Source: Shimia_B sp038525525
GTDB taxonomy: Bacteria; Pseudomonadota; Alphaproteobacteria; Rhodobacterales; Rhodobacteraceae
Direction: 5' to 3'
Assembly: GCA_038525525.1 (NCBI GenBank)
Contig: JBCBHO010000002.1
Location: 558,001-622,000 of the forward strand
Length of the DNA: 64,000 nucleotides
A model generated the notes under the pieces. That model made no database searches and had not been told where the DNA came from. It was given only the letters and a program-made list of their open reading frames with translations. A program made the position numbers and the translations under genes. The first letter of the stretch is position 1. Each line of letters opens with the position of its first letter. Below are positions 9,121-17,255 of this stretch, piece after piece.

Positions 9121-9982
9121 GCTCTCGGCGCGGATCGCGAAGGCCCAGCATATCGGCGACCGCCCTCGCCAGGAGGATGCGGTCGCCTTCCACGTCGCGG
9201 AGGGCGGCGAGCCGACCCTCGCCGTGCTCTCGGACGGCATGGGAGGCCACGCCGACGGGGATCTTGCCAGCCGGATCATCACGGGTGAGGTCTTCGGCGA
9301 GCTCTACCTCGCCGCCGCGCGCCCGAAGGCCTTTGCACGGAGCAGTGGCATCATCTTCGACGCGGCGCTCAACGCGGCCAACCAGCGGCTGAAAGAGAGC
9401 ATCGAGGAAAGCCTCATCTCCAAGGAGACAGGTGGCACGCTCATCTGCACGAGTGTTCACAACGGGGAGCTGCGCTGGCTCTCGGTGGGCGACAGCATGC
9501 TCTATCTCTTCCGCGAGGGGCAGCTGCGCCTTCTCAACGACATCCACTCGCTCGGCGCGCAGCTCGACAGGATGGCCGCCGCTGACGAATTGCCCGCCGA
9601 GGACGCCAAGGACCACCCGGACCGCAACTGCCTGACGTCTGCCGTCACCGGAGGACCGATCCCGAAGGTGGACTGCCCCGATCAAGCGCTCGCGCTCGAG
9701 GCGGGCGACGTCATTCTGCTGGCCAGCGATGGGATCGAGGCGCTGAAACAGCGGCGGCTGGAAAAACTCATCGCACAGCTCAGGGAGGCGGGCGCAGACC
9801 TGGCCGCGGGCGTGATCGAGGCCATCAAGACGACGGGCGCCGAAGACCAGGACAACACGTCCGTCATCGCCATCGAGATCTCTGGCCCCGAGGAGAGCCC
9901 GGCGCCCGAAGTCGCCCCGCACGCCTCGCCGCTCGCAAGCTATTGGCCGCGCTGGGGACGAGACCGGGGCGCGCGCGCATGA
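9113..9982 (+). CDS. PP2C-family Ser/Thr protein phosphatase
   Basis: 289 residues from the ATG at 9113, which has GGGGGA five bases upstream; an in-frame ATG at 9107 is possible. PP2C motifs in order: RPRQED (17-22), SDGMGGHADGD (metal ligands Asp41 and Gly42), SVGDS (Asp127), ASDGIE (Asp206) and EDQDNTS (Asp247, Asn248). All metal-binding acidic residues are present. Likely counteracts the kinase two genes upstream. A 30-residue Pro/Ala-rich tail ends in WPRWGRDRGARA. Overlaps the next gene by 4 bp (ATGA). Confidence 0.93.
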   Translation: MSELSARIAKAQHIGDRPRQEDAVAFHVAEGGEPTLAVLSDGMGGHADGDLASRIITGEVFGELYLAAARPKAFARSSGIIFDAALNAANQRLKESIEESLISKETGGTLICTSVHNGELRWLSVGDSMLYLFREGQLRLLNDIHSLGAQLDRMAAADELPAEDAKDHPDRNCLTSAVTGGPIPKVDCPDQALALEAGDVILLASDGIEALKQRRLEKLIAQLREAGADLAAGVIEAIKTTGAEDQDNTSVIAIEISGPEESPAPEVAPHASPLASYWPRWGRDRGARA

Positions 9983-11094
9983 CCGGCCCAGCGATGCAGG
10001 ATATGCACGGTCTCGGGGGATTGAAGGTGCTGGCCAGCGCTGACGGCTTGCCCAGCGGAGCCCGTCGCAGCTGCCAGGAGCTCGCCGAAAAATTCGATGC
10101 TCCGTTGCGGATCGGCATCTTAGGGCTGAACGGCTCCGGAAAGAAGCGCATTCTCAACGCGCTGCTCGGCGCGTGCGTGGCGATGGAAAACGCGTCGCTG
10201 CCTACCCTCGAAGTGCAGCCGGGCCGTGAGGAAAAAACGACGGCCATGCTGGCAGATGGCGCAACGCTCGAGATGCCGGGCTTCCCGGATGAGGAATTGC
10301 TTGCGCTCGAGCCCATGTTTCTCTCCGTGACGAGTCCGGACTGTCACGACCTTCGGCAATCCTTTCTTCTCACGGTCTGCGACGACACGTTCGAGGATCT
10401 GTCCGCAGGCCTCTCGTGGGCTGCGACGCGCATCGATCTCGCAATCTGGTGCACGGAGCATTGGACGCGGCTCGAGCGCCGCGTCTACGCGCAGGTTCCG
10501 GACCATTTGAAGGACCACGCGATCTTCTGCCTCGCTTCGCCTTTCGCGGCTGACGTGGCGGTGCCCGAGGGCTTTGACACCGCGTTTCGGATGGACCCGT
10601 CCGACGACGCGGCCAGCTCATGCGCGGCCCTCGCCGATCATGTGCGCGCCGTCATCGAAGAGGCCCGGCGCGCCGACATCCTGGCGGCGGAGGCCTTGCT
10701 TCATCGCTACGGGGGCTTTCTCGCGGAAGAGCCGGCCCCCGCTCCCGCCGCCCCCGACACGCGCCCGGCCCCGCGCGAGGTGGACGAGGCGGCCGTGGCG
10801 CAACTCACCTTTCTCTTTCGCCATCTGCGCGGCTCCGCCGAAAGCCTGCGCGCCACCGGAGGAAGCTGCGCCCATACCCTCGGCGCGCTTGAAAAGGTGT
10901 TCGAGGAGCTCGCGGACCAAGCGATGGATCTGCATGCCTTTGGCGAGACATGGCCCGAGGTCGACGAGGCCATTTCCGAGGCACGCGATCTCTGCGTCCT
11001 GCTGAAGATGGAAGGCGGGGACGACCAGGCCGAGGACGCAGCCCGCATGCTGTTGCAACTCAGATGGGACATGGAAGCAAGGCTGGCGGCCTGA
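9979..11094 (+). CDS. Predicted degenerate GTPase-like protein (damaged P-loop)
   Basis: 371 residues from the ATG at 9979, coupled to the phosphatase stop by ATGA. Residues 43-65 (APLRIGILGLNGSGKKRILNALL, split here for description) look like the start of a GTPase domain. However, the P-loop reads GLNGSGKK: the Ser/Thr that binds magnesium after the lysine is replaced by Lys56. No DxxG or N/TKxD motif is visible. RIDLAIWCTEHW (151-162) closely matches VDLVIWCTPAHQ in the intact small GTPase two genes downstream, which suggests a duplication followed by decay of catalysis. The C-terminal third (about 265-371) is mostly helical. A role as pseudo-GTPase partner of the two GTPases is inference. 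Confidence 0.6.
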   Translation: MTGPAMQDMHGLGGLKVLASADGLPSGARRSCQELAEKFDAPLRIGILGLNGSGKKRILNALLGACVAMENASLPTLEVQPGREEKTTAMLADGATLEMPGFPDEELLALEPMFLSVTSPDCHDLRQSFLLTVCDDTFEDLSAGLSWAATRIDLAIWCTEHWTRLERRVYAQVPDHLKDHAIFCLASPFAADVAVPEGFDTAFRMDPSDDAASSCAALADHVRAVIEEARRADILAAEALLHRYGGFLAEEPAPAPAAPDTRPAPREVDEAAVAQLTFLFRHLRGSAESLRATGGSCAHTLGALEKVFEELADQAMDLHAFGETWPEVDEAISEARDLCVLLKMEGGDDQAEDAARMLLQLRWDMEARLAA

Positions 11095-11128
11095 CGGCCC
11101 CGGTCGCCCGCCACCCAGAGGAACCGAG

Positions 11129-13072
11129 ATGATGCTTGCCGAAGACCACACCCCCGAAGACGCCTTCGAGACGAGGCGCGCCTATTCCGCCTTCGGCGGG
11201 CTTCTCCCCGTGGCCGAAAAGCTGCGGGCGCTGGAACAGGAGGCAGAGAGCCTCATGTCCGCGCCCCATCCGGCCCTCGCGCGGAAGGCGCGCAAGCTCC
11301 GCGACCTGATCCACGACTTCGAGCCGGGCGTGACCTTCATCGGGCAGGTCAAAGCGGGCAAGACCACGCTCGTAAACGCGATGACGGGCTGGCCCGGGCT
11401 ATTGCCCGCAGACGTGAACCCGTGGACCTCCGTCGTGACCTCTGTGCATCTCACGCCACCGCAGTGGAAGGGCTTCAACCACGCCGCCTTCCGCTTCTTC
11501 TCCAACGAGGAATGGGACAACCTCATTCACCATGGCGGGCGCCTCGGCGAGATAGCCAGCCGCGCGGGGGCCGCGGACGAAGTCTCCAAGGTGCGGGAAC
11601 AGCTCGACACGCTGCGCGAAAAATCCCGCCAGCGCCTCGGACGGCGCTTCGAGATGCTGCTGGGCCAGACCCATACCTACGACACGCTGACCGCGGATCT
11701 CGTGAAGCGCTACGTGTCCCTCGGCGACAACTTCTGGGAAGACGCAGGCGCCCGGCGTCTCGACGGACAGTTCGCAGACATCACGAAATCCGCGGACCTG
11801 TGGTTCCCCGGTCCGGACCTGCCGCTCGGCCTGTGCATTCAGGACACGCCCGGCGTGAACGACACGTTCATGATCCGCGAGCAAATCACGCTGCGCGGGC
11901 TGCGGGGCTCGAAGCTCTGCGTCATGGTCCTGTCGGCCCAGCAGGCGCTTTCTTCCGTGGATCTCGGGCTGATCCGGCTCATCTCGAACATCAAGTCGCG
12001 GGACGTGGTGATCTTCGTGAACAGAATCGACGAGCTCGAGAACCCGGCGCGCGACGTCCCGAAAATCCGGGAGAGCATTCTCGCGACGCTGGCGCAATTC
12101 AACGGCCCCGAGGATGCCGGCATCGTTTTCGGCAGTGCCTACTGGGCGGAGCACATGGTCGCCGGCACGATGGACGCCCTCGGCGTGGACAGCTCGCAAA
12201 GCCTCCTCAACTGGGCGGAAAACCAGATCGACGATGACCTCGCCAAGGCACCGCTGGAAGAGCTGATCTGGCGTCTTTCGGGGGCCCCTGCCCTCGGGCG
12301 CGCAATCTCCAATCGGATCGCGGGCGGTGCGGCCAAGGTCCTCGTCGAAAAGGTTCAGGCCGAGCTGATGAACCTGAAGGCCGCGGCGCGTCGGCGGCCC
12401 CTCGCCCCGGTTCGCACAGGCGCGGGTCACACGACCCTCGCCGTCAGCGGCGATGCCACCGCCGCCTTCGCGGAAATTGAGCGCAGGTGCGCGGAAAACC
12501 TCTCCGTACGCCTCGCCGCCGTCACGGCCGCCTTCGATGACCGGACCCGGAAGTCCTACGGAACATTCCTTGATCGAGCTACGGCAGAGCTCCTCAAGCA
12601 CCTTGCGAAGCACGGCGACGGCGAGGTCTGGTCCTACGATCCCTCCGGTCTGCGCATGCTGCTGCGTACGGCCTACAAGGTTTTCGTTGCGGCCGCGGCG
12701 AAAGCGGCCAAGGACGAGCTCGATATTGCCGCCCAGGAAATCTCGGCTCTCTTGCAGGAGAGCGGCAGCGCCGATGACAGCGTTGCTCAAGTGTTCGCGC
12801 CTCCCGTCCCCCCTGCCGAGGCGCCGGTGACGCTCGCGCAGACAATTGCACTGGATCTCAAGGGCAGCTGGTGGACGCGCTTCTGGCGCAAGCGGCGCGG
12901 CTACGAGGCTTTCGCCGATGATTTCGCAAAGCTCATCGAGGAAGAGACGGCCAACATGCTCCTGAGCCTGCGCGAAGACTGCGTGGACGCCTATGCCGAA
13001 ACGCTCCGCCGGGCCCTCGCGGAATTCCTCGCCGACCAGCGCGATATCTTCGGCAGCGCTGCCTTGAGCTAA
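11129..13072 (+). CDS. Dynamin-like large GTPase
   Basis: 647 residues; AGAGG lies seven bases before the ATG at 11129. G1 GQVKAGKT (72-79), G3 DTPG (239-242) and G4 NRID (298-301) are present; the long insertion between G1 and G3 and the ~340-residue helical C-terminal part are typical of bacterial dynamin-like proteins. The C-terminus includes an amphipathic/hydrophobic stretch (LDLKGSWWTRFWRKRRGYEAF, split here for description) that could be a membrane paddle or tip. No signal peptide or classical transmembrane helix. It probably acts on membranes or as a large scaffold; the phospho-signalling neighbours suggest regulation by phosphorylation. Confidence 0.8.
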   Translation: MMLAEDHTPEDAFETRRAYSAFGGLLPVAEKLRALEQEAESLMSAPHPALARKARKLRDLIHDFEPGVTFIGQVKAGKTTLVNAMTGWPGLLPADVNPWTSVVTSVHLTPPQWKGFNHAAFRFFSNEEWDNLIHHGGRLGEIASRAGAADEVSKVREQLDTLREKSRQRLGRRFEMLLGQTHTYDTLTADLVKRYVSLGDNFWEDAGARRLDGQFADITKSADLWFPGPDLPLGLCIQDTPGVNDTFMIREQITLRGLRGSKLCVMVLSAQQALSSVDLGLIRLISNIKSRDVVIFVNRIDELENPARDVPKIRESILATLAQFNGPEDAGIVFGSAYWAEHMVAGTMDALGVDSSQSLLNWAENQIDDDLAKAPLEELIWRLSGAPALGRAISNRIAGGAAKVLVEKVQAELMNLKAAARRRPLAPVRTGAGHTTLAVSGDATAAFAEIERRCAENLSVRLAAVTAAFDDRTRKSYGTFLDRATAELLKHLAKHGDGEVWSYDPSGLRMLLRTAYKVFVAAAAKAAKDELDIAAQEISALLQESGSADDSVAQVFAPPVPPAEAPVTLAQTIALDLKGSWWTRFWRKRRGYEAFADDFAKLIEEETANMLLSLREDCVDAYAETLRRALAEFLADQRDIFGSAALS

Positions 13073-13112
13073 GCACCGGGCCCTCGAACATAGCACTGCT
13101 TTTGAAAATGGG

Positions 13113-13979
13113 ATGATGAACATGACCATTCAGTCAAACGACTTTCCCCGCCCCGCCAAGCCTCGCATCGCCTTGATGGGAGAGTTCAGCGCGGGGAAGA
13201 GCACGCTCGCCAACCTGCTCCTCGAGCAGGAGCACTCCCCCGTTCAGGTCACGGCCACGCAGCTGCCGCCGGTCTGGTACAGCTTCGGGGATAGCCCGCC
13301 GCAGCAGGTGACACTGGAAGGCGCGCGCCAACCCGTCCAGAAGCCGCATTGGCGCGATGTGTGTCTCGGGGAGGCGCAGCTCATCGAAGTCCAGCTCGAG
13401 GCCGACGTCCTCGAGGCAGCCGACCTCATCGATGTGCCCGGCACCTGCGACCCCAACCTGCCCGCCCAATATTGGGAGACGCTGATCACCCAGGTCGATC
13501 TCGTGATCTGGTGCACGCCCGCACATCAGGCCTGGCGACAGTCAGAGGCCGCGCTGTGGGAGACGGTGCCAGAGGAGCTGAGGGAGCGGAGCCTCCTGCT
13601 CATCACGCGGATCGACAAGATCCTGTCCGAAGACGACCGCAGTCGCATCCTCCGGCGCGCGACGAACGAGGCGGGGCATCTCTTTGCCCAAGTGAGCGCG
13701 GCCTCGCTGACGGAGGCCCTTGCAGCCCCCCACGACGAGACCGCACTGGAGCGCAGCGGCGTGGCGGATATGGTCCGTTTTCTCATCCAGATGCTCGAGC
13801 GTGTGGGAGATACCTCTCGAGGGCCCTTCGTGCCCCATGTCGAGGCAGGCGCGGCACCGCCGCCCCTCGCGGAGGTCACGCCCGTCCCAACACCGCCCAC
13901 CGCGGTGCCGCCCGGCCTCATCGTCCCGCGGCGCATCGTGCGCAAGAACCGGCAGTTGGCGGCGCGCCCCACGGCCTGA
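13113..13979 (+). CDS. Small dynamin/TrmE-like P-loop GTPase with Pro-rich tail
   Basis: 288 residues. GTPase domain about 15-235: G1 GEFSAGKS (23-30), G3 DVPG (107-110) and G4 TRID (165-168, a variant of NKxD). VDLVIWCT (128-135) links it to the degenerate paralogue two genes upstream. It lacks the long helical stalk of full dynamins. A Pro-rich segment (about 247-272) and a basic C-terminus (RRIVRKNRQLAARPTA) follow. Starts 40 bp after the large GTPase. Paired large and small dynamin-like proteins are common in bacteria, so a hetero-oligomer is plausible but unproven. Confidence 0.8.
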   Translation: MMNMTIQSNDFPRPAKPRIALMGEFSAGKSTLANLLLEQEHSPVQVTATQLPPVWYSFGDSPPQQVTLEGARQPVQKPHWRDVCLGEAQLIEVQLEADVLEAADLIDVPGTCDPNLPAQYWETLITQVDLVIWCTPAHQAWRQSEAALWETVPEELRERSLLLITRIDKILSEDDRSRILRRATNEAGHLFAQVSAASLTEALAAPHDETALERSGVADMVRFLIQMLERVGDTSRGPFVPHVEAGAAPPPLAEVTPVPTPPTAVPPGLIVPRRIVRKNRQLAARPTA

Positions 13980-13991
13980 GGCAGGTCTGCG

Positions 13992-14013
13992 TTAGATCAA
14001 TGTTAATCCGCGG
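13992..14013 (+). promoter_or_regulatory. Candidate shared upstream element, copy 2
   Basis: TTAGATCAATGTTAATCCGC then GG. Same core (GATCA-NN-GTTAA, 13995-14006) as at 6629-6640 before the kinase. It sits in the 66-bp gap before the gene at 14046, together with AAAGGAG at 14029-14035. It could be part of an internal promoter for the last two genes of the cluster. Confidence 0.35.
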
Positions 14014-14045
14014 GCGCGATACGGTGCGAAAGGAGATCTCCGCCC

Positions 14046-14402
14046 GTGTCGCTGCCTGCCCTGTCCCGACTGCGCGAAAGCCTTGCGGGATGCGAGGTCG
14101 CGCTTCTGATCGATCTGCCCACGCGGACCTGCCTGCTCTCGGCGGGCGCGCTACAGACCAATCAGGACGGGCTCGAGCGGCTCTGCACCGAAGGCGCCTA
14201 CTTTCTCCAGCTTGAGGGCGCCACGGGCTTTGGCGCCTGCATCCTATCCGGGCCGCTCGGGATCAAGGTCTTTGCGCGCGCCGCCGCGGATCAGCCGGAG
14301 GCGCTTTGCCTCCTCTTCGGGCCACACCCCCTGCCGGAGGACCTGGACGCGCGGGTGCGCAGCTTTCTGAGGGACGAGAGCTTCGCGGGCCGGCATGTCT
14401 AG
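14046..14402 (+). CDS. Small orphan protein, possibly Roadblock/LC7-like
   Basis: 118 residues, GTG start, AAAGGAG about ten bases upstream. No family is recognised outright. The predicted secondary structure order is helix (LSRLRESLAG), strand (CEVALLID), strand (RTCLLSAG), helix (GLERLCTEGAYFLQ), strand (FGACILSGP), strand (IKVFARAA), strand (ALCLLFG), helix (DLDARVRSFLRDE). This matches the length and topology of a Roadblock/LC7 domain, a fold that often regulates bacterial GTPases such as MglA. With three GTPase-like genes just upstream, that is an attractive but unproven reading. Overlaps the next gene by 8 bp. Confidence 0.5.
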   Translation: MSLPALSRLRESLAGCEVALLIDLPTRTCLLSAGALQTNQDGLERLCTEGAYFLQLEGATGFGACILSGPLGIKVFARAAADQPEALCLLFGPHPLPEDLDARVRSFLRDESFAGRHV

Positions 14403-15147
14403 CTTGCCCCCGCCCCCTCAGCTCGCGGCCCTCCTTGCGCGCGCCGCCGCTGCCGGTGTCCCGACCGTGCGGCAGGCGCCCTGTGCCCATCCAGACGACG
14501 GCGCGCGCTTTTTTGCGGAGACCGTCCGCGGCACCATCCTGCCGCGCACCCTCTCGTTCTTCTGCGACGGCCTGCTACGGGTCCGGGCGAATGCCAAGGG
14601 CGGTGCGCTTTTGTCCGTCGGCGAGGCGGCGGCCGGAGCCAGTATGCGACCCCTGCGCCCGGAAGACCTCGAGAGCCTGTCAGGGCTCCTCAGGCGCGCC
14701 TTTGGGGAGGGCGGGGTCGTGTCGGTCACCGCGGCCCCCACGAGCATCCGGCCGAGCACGTCGCAGGTGGGTATCCCGGGCGATGTCCTTCTTGCGGCCT
14801 TCGGCCAGGCGCAGCCGCCGCTCGCCGTCGCAGACCGCCTAAGCGTTTTGATCGAGGCCGCCCGGGACGTGACGCTCGCGATCCTTCGAGGCGACGGGGG
14901 AGAGGAGATCCTTGATGCGAGCTTTGAGTCCGTTCATCAGGCCCGCGGCGTGGTGGCGGAGCTCTTCGAGGCGTTCAGTGCTCCCGATTTCCCCATGGAC
15001 GCCGAGCACCTTCTCGCGATCTATCCGGACACCCTCCCCGATTTTGTCGCGTGTTTTCATCGGAACGATGCCGATCTCACAGCCCTCGTCATCCACCGGG
15101 ATGCCACGGAGGAGGTGATGGAATTCTGGGCTTCCCTTGCCGGGTGA
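14395..15147 (+). CDS. Orphan protein of the kinase/GTPase cluster
   Basis: 250 residues, ATG overlapping the previous stop by 8 bp, so translation is coupled. No known domain recognised. There is no signal peptide or transmembrane helix. Two alpha/beta halves can be seen: residues about 1-120, with LSFFCDGLLRVRANAKGGAL resembling a strand-turn-strand, and about 140-250, ending in TEEVMEFWASLAG. Last gene of the cluster; it converges with the metallohydrolase gene, with 41 bp between stops containing a small CCCCC-GCC-GGGGG hairpin at 15176-15188. Confidence 0.6.
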   Translation: MSSLPPPPQLAALLARAAAAGVPTVRQAPCAHPDDGARFFAETVRGTILPRTLSFFCDGLLRVRANAKGGALLSVGEAAAGASMRPLRPEDLESLSGLLRRAFGEGGVVSVTAAPTSIRPSTSQVGIPGDVLLAAFGQAQPPLAVADRLSVLIEAARDVTLAILRGDGGEEILDASFESVHQARGVVAELFEAFSAPDFPMDAEHLLAIYPDTLPDFVACFHRNDADLTALVIHRDATEEVMEFWASLAG

Positions 15148-15188
15148 TAGCCCAGCCCGCATGCCTCTCGCCCCGCCCCCGCCGGGGG

Positions 15189-16121
15189 TCAGTCCGCCTT
15201 TGACGCGAGGGCCCGCGCCTTCTTCGACGTGAAGCGGTTCATGGGCAAGGAGAGCACCACGCGCCCTTTGGTATCTGGCTCCGGCAGGCGCCCTCCGCGA
15301 ATATTGACCTGCAGCGCAAGCAGCATCCGGTCCGGCAGGGGCAAGGTTGCATCCCGCGCGTCCCGGGTCGCGATGAAATCCGCGCGGCTCACGCCCTCCC
15401 GGACATGGATGTTTCCCGCTTTCTGCTCGGCGACCGTTGCCATGCAAGCCGCATCGCGGCCATCCTTGCAGTAGTCATGACCGATGAAGACGCGCGTCTC
15501 ATCCGGGAGGGCAAGGATCGCCCGGATGCTGTCCCAGAGCTCCGCCGATGAACCGCCGGGGAAATCGCAGCGCGCGGTGCCGCTATCCGGCACCATGAGC
15601 GTGTCATGGGCAAAGATCGCGTCGCCGATTCTATAGCTCACCGAGGCCAGAGTGTGTCCCGTCGAGAGCGACACTTCCACGCGGCAGGCGCCGAGCTCGA
15701 AGCTGTCACCGGGCTCGAAGAGCCGATCCCAATACTCGGCGCGTCCGGCCATGGTGTCATCGGCATAGAAATCCGACCAGATCTCTTGCACGCGGAGCAC
15801 GCGCGCACCGATCGCCTGTTTTGGCGCGCCGCCCAGGGTCTCCTTGATGTAGTGGGCTGCGGACAGATGATCCGCGTGCGGATGCGTATCGAGCACCCAG
15901 GCGACCTCGAGGCCTTCTTGCCTCGTGTATTCAAGCATCTCGTCGGCACTGTAGGTCCAGGTCGCGCCCGCAGCAGGATCGAAGTCGAGCACCGGGTCGA
16001 TGATGGCAGCCTTCCGGGTCTCGGGACACCAGGCGACGTACTGCCAGGAGCCCGTGACCTCTTCGTAGAAGGCAGCGACGTTTGGGCTGCCCTGGCGTGC
16101 TACTGCGGGAAAGAACTGCAT
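15189..16121 (-). CDS. Metallo-beta-lactamase fold hydrolase, persulfide dioxygenase (Blh/ETHE1)-like
   Basis: 310 residues from the ATG at 16119-16121, which has GGGAGG seven bases upstream; the frame is open to 16145. The metal site THPHADHLSA (His80, His82, Asp84, His85) fits the family, with later ligands in STGHTLAS and FIGHDYCKDGRD. The pattern FYEEVTGSWQYVAWCPETRKAAIIDPV is typical of the Blh-type persulfide dioxygenases that detoxify sulfide. No fused rhodanese domain and no BigR regulator are visible next to it. Stands alone between two operons. Confidence 0.82.
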   Translation of the reverse strand: MQFFPAVARQGSPNVAAFYEEVTGSWQYVAWCPETRKAAIIDPVLDFDPAAGATWTYSADEMLEYTRQEGLEVAWVLDTHPHADHLSAAHYIKETLGGAPKQAIGARVLRVQEIWSDFYADDTMAGRAEYWDRLFEPGDSFELGACRVEVSLSTGHTLASVSYRIGDAIFAHDTLMVPDSGTARCDFPGGSSAELWDSIRAILALPDETRVFIGHDYCKDGRDAACMATVAEQKAGNIHVREGVSRADFIATRDARDATLPLPDRMLLALQVNIRGGRLPEPDTKGRVVLSLPMNRFTSKKARALASKAD

Positions 16122-16334
16122 GACATGGCCTCCCTCACGACGCACCGCGCGGCATCCGTAGCACCGCGACGCGACCTCTTGATCTTGCCTCGCAAGGTCC
16201 CCGGGAACGGCTGGACAGTAAAGCGGAAATCACGCCTGCCCCTCGACGGTGCATACCGCGTCTTCGCAAGACCCAGCCCGCCCGTGGGGCGATCATGCGC
16301 TGCCAGGGCCTGGGCGGGGACAGCCCGGAGCCGG

Positions 16335-17255
16335 CTAGTTTCCGGGGGGCGTCGTGGCCGCGGCGGCAAGCTCGGCGATGGCCGCGTTGAAGCCCTCCAC
16401 GAAGTCTCCTCCCTGAGGTGCATGTGCCATGGGCTCGAAGACCACGCTGGTCAGGCCCAGCGCATCGGTCGCCGCCATGGCACCGTCCGGTGGCGCCGCT
16501 TCCCAGATGAGGACCCTCGCGCCCGTCTCGGTCATGAGTGCCTCGAGCTCGGCCATCTCGTCAGCGGTGGGGGCCACACCCGCCTCCCATTCCAGCGACG
16601 TGATCGAGAGCCCGTAGCGCGCCGCGAGATACTGATAGCGCGGATGCGTGGCGATCATCGGCGTCTCCGAGACCGTAGCGAGCCCCGCTTGCGCGGCGTT
16701 GTCGAGCGCCTCGAGATCGGCCTCAAGCGCAGCGAGATTTGCAAAGACCTCGTCCGCAGGCGCGAGGTCACGCGCGGCAAGCGCCCCGGCAATGGCGCCG
16801 GCCTGTGCGCCCGCAAGCGTCGGGTCGAGCCACGTGTAGGAGGCCAGCCCTTCATGGGAGTGCTCTCCCCCGTCGCCGTGGCTGTGGGTGATGCTCTCGG
16901 TGACGATAAATCGATCTTCGATCGCCCGCGACGTGTTGAACACGCGCGAACGCGGCAGTGACACGCGGTCGATCCACGTGGCGAAGCCCGCCCCGTTGAG
17001 CAGGATCAGGTCAGCCGACTGGATGCCGCTGATATCGGATATGGAGGGGCGCCAGAAGGACGGATCGGTGCCCTCGGGCACCGGAAAGATGACGTCCACA
17101 TCCTCGCCGCCGAGCCGCTCCGCGAAGTATTGGAGCGCGTGGTTCACAGCGACAACCCGAGGACGCTCCTCGGCGAGCGCGCCGTGGCTCAGGACCGCGA
17201 GCAAAAGGCCCGCAACAACGGCGCGGGGCCATAGGACGAAGCTTAACTTCCGCAT
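16335..17255 (-). CDS. ZnuA-like periplasmic metal-binding protein
   Basis: 306 residues with signal peptide (about 1-28, GALA|E). Cluster A-I metal ABC binding-protein fold: VNHALQYFAERLGG near the N-terminus, a His-rich loop HSHGDGGEHSHEG, then TWLDPTLAGAQA, ATHPRYQYLAARYGL and IWEAAPPDG. The usual His before WLDP is replaced (SYTWLDP), so metal choice may differ from ZnuA. Overlaps the upstream gene by 13 bp. There is no ZnuB/ZnuC nearby; instead it is in an operon with a LolD/MacB-type ATPase and an FtsX-like permease. Metal identity (Zn, Mn, Ni or Cu) is unknown. Confidence 0.8.
   Translation of the reverse strand: MRKLSFVLWPRAVVAGLLLAVLSHGALAEERPRVVAVNHALQYFAERLGGEDVDVIFPVPEGTDPSFWRPSISDISGIQSADLILLNGAGFATWIDRVSLPRSRVFNTSRAIEDRFIVTESITHSHGDGGEHSHEGLASYTWLDPTLAGAQAGAIAGALAARDLAPADEVFANLAALEADLEALDNAAQAGLATVSETPMIATHPRYQYLAARYGLSITSLEWEAGVAPTADEMAELEALMTETGARVLIWEAAPPDGAMAATDALGLTSVVFEPMAHAPQGGDFVEGFNAAIAELAAAATTPPGN

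Noticed and set aside
11399..13129. 576-codon minus-strand frame opposite the dynamin-like gene
   Set aside because: Shadow of a gene with clear G1, G3 and G4 motifs on the other strand.
6781..15147. Type VI secretion regulatory locus (PpkA/PppA/Fha)
   Set aside because: Kinase, phosphatase and FHA are present, but no TssB/C, ClpV, VgrG or other core component is in the window.
15176..15188. CCCCC-GCC-GGGGG hairpin as terminator
   Set aside because: Only five pairs, 3-base loop and no T-tract; too weak to call.
16335..17255. Classical ZnuABC zinc importer
   Set aside because: No ZnuB-type permease or ZnuC-type ATPase; the ATPase and permease of the operon are LolD/FtsX type.
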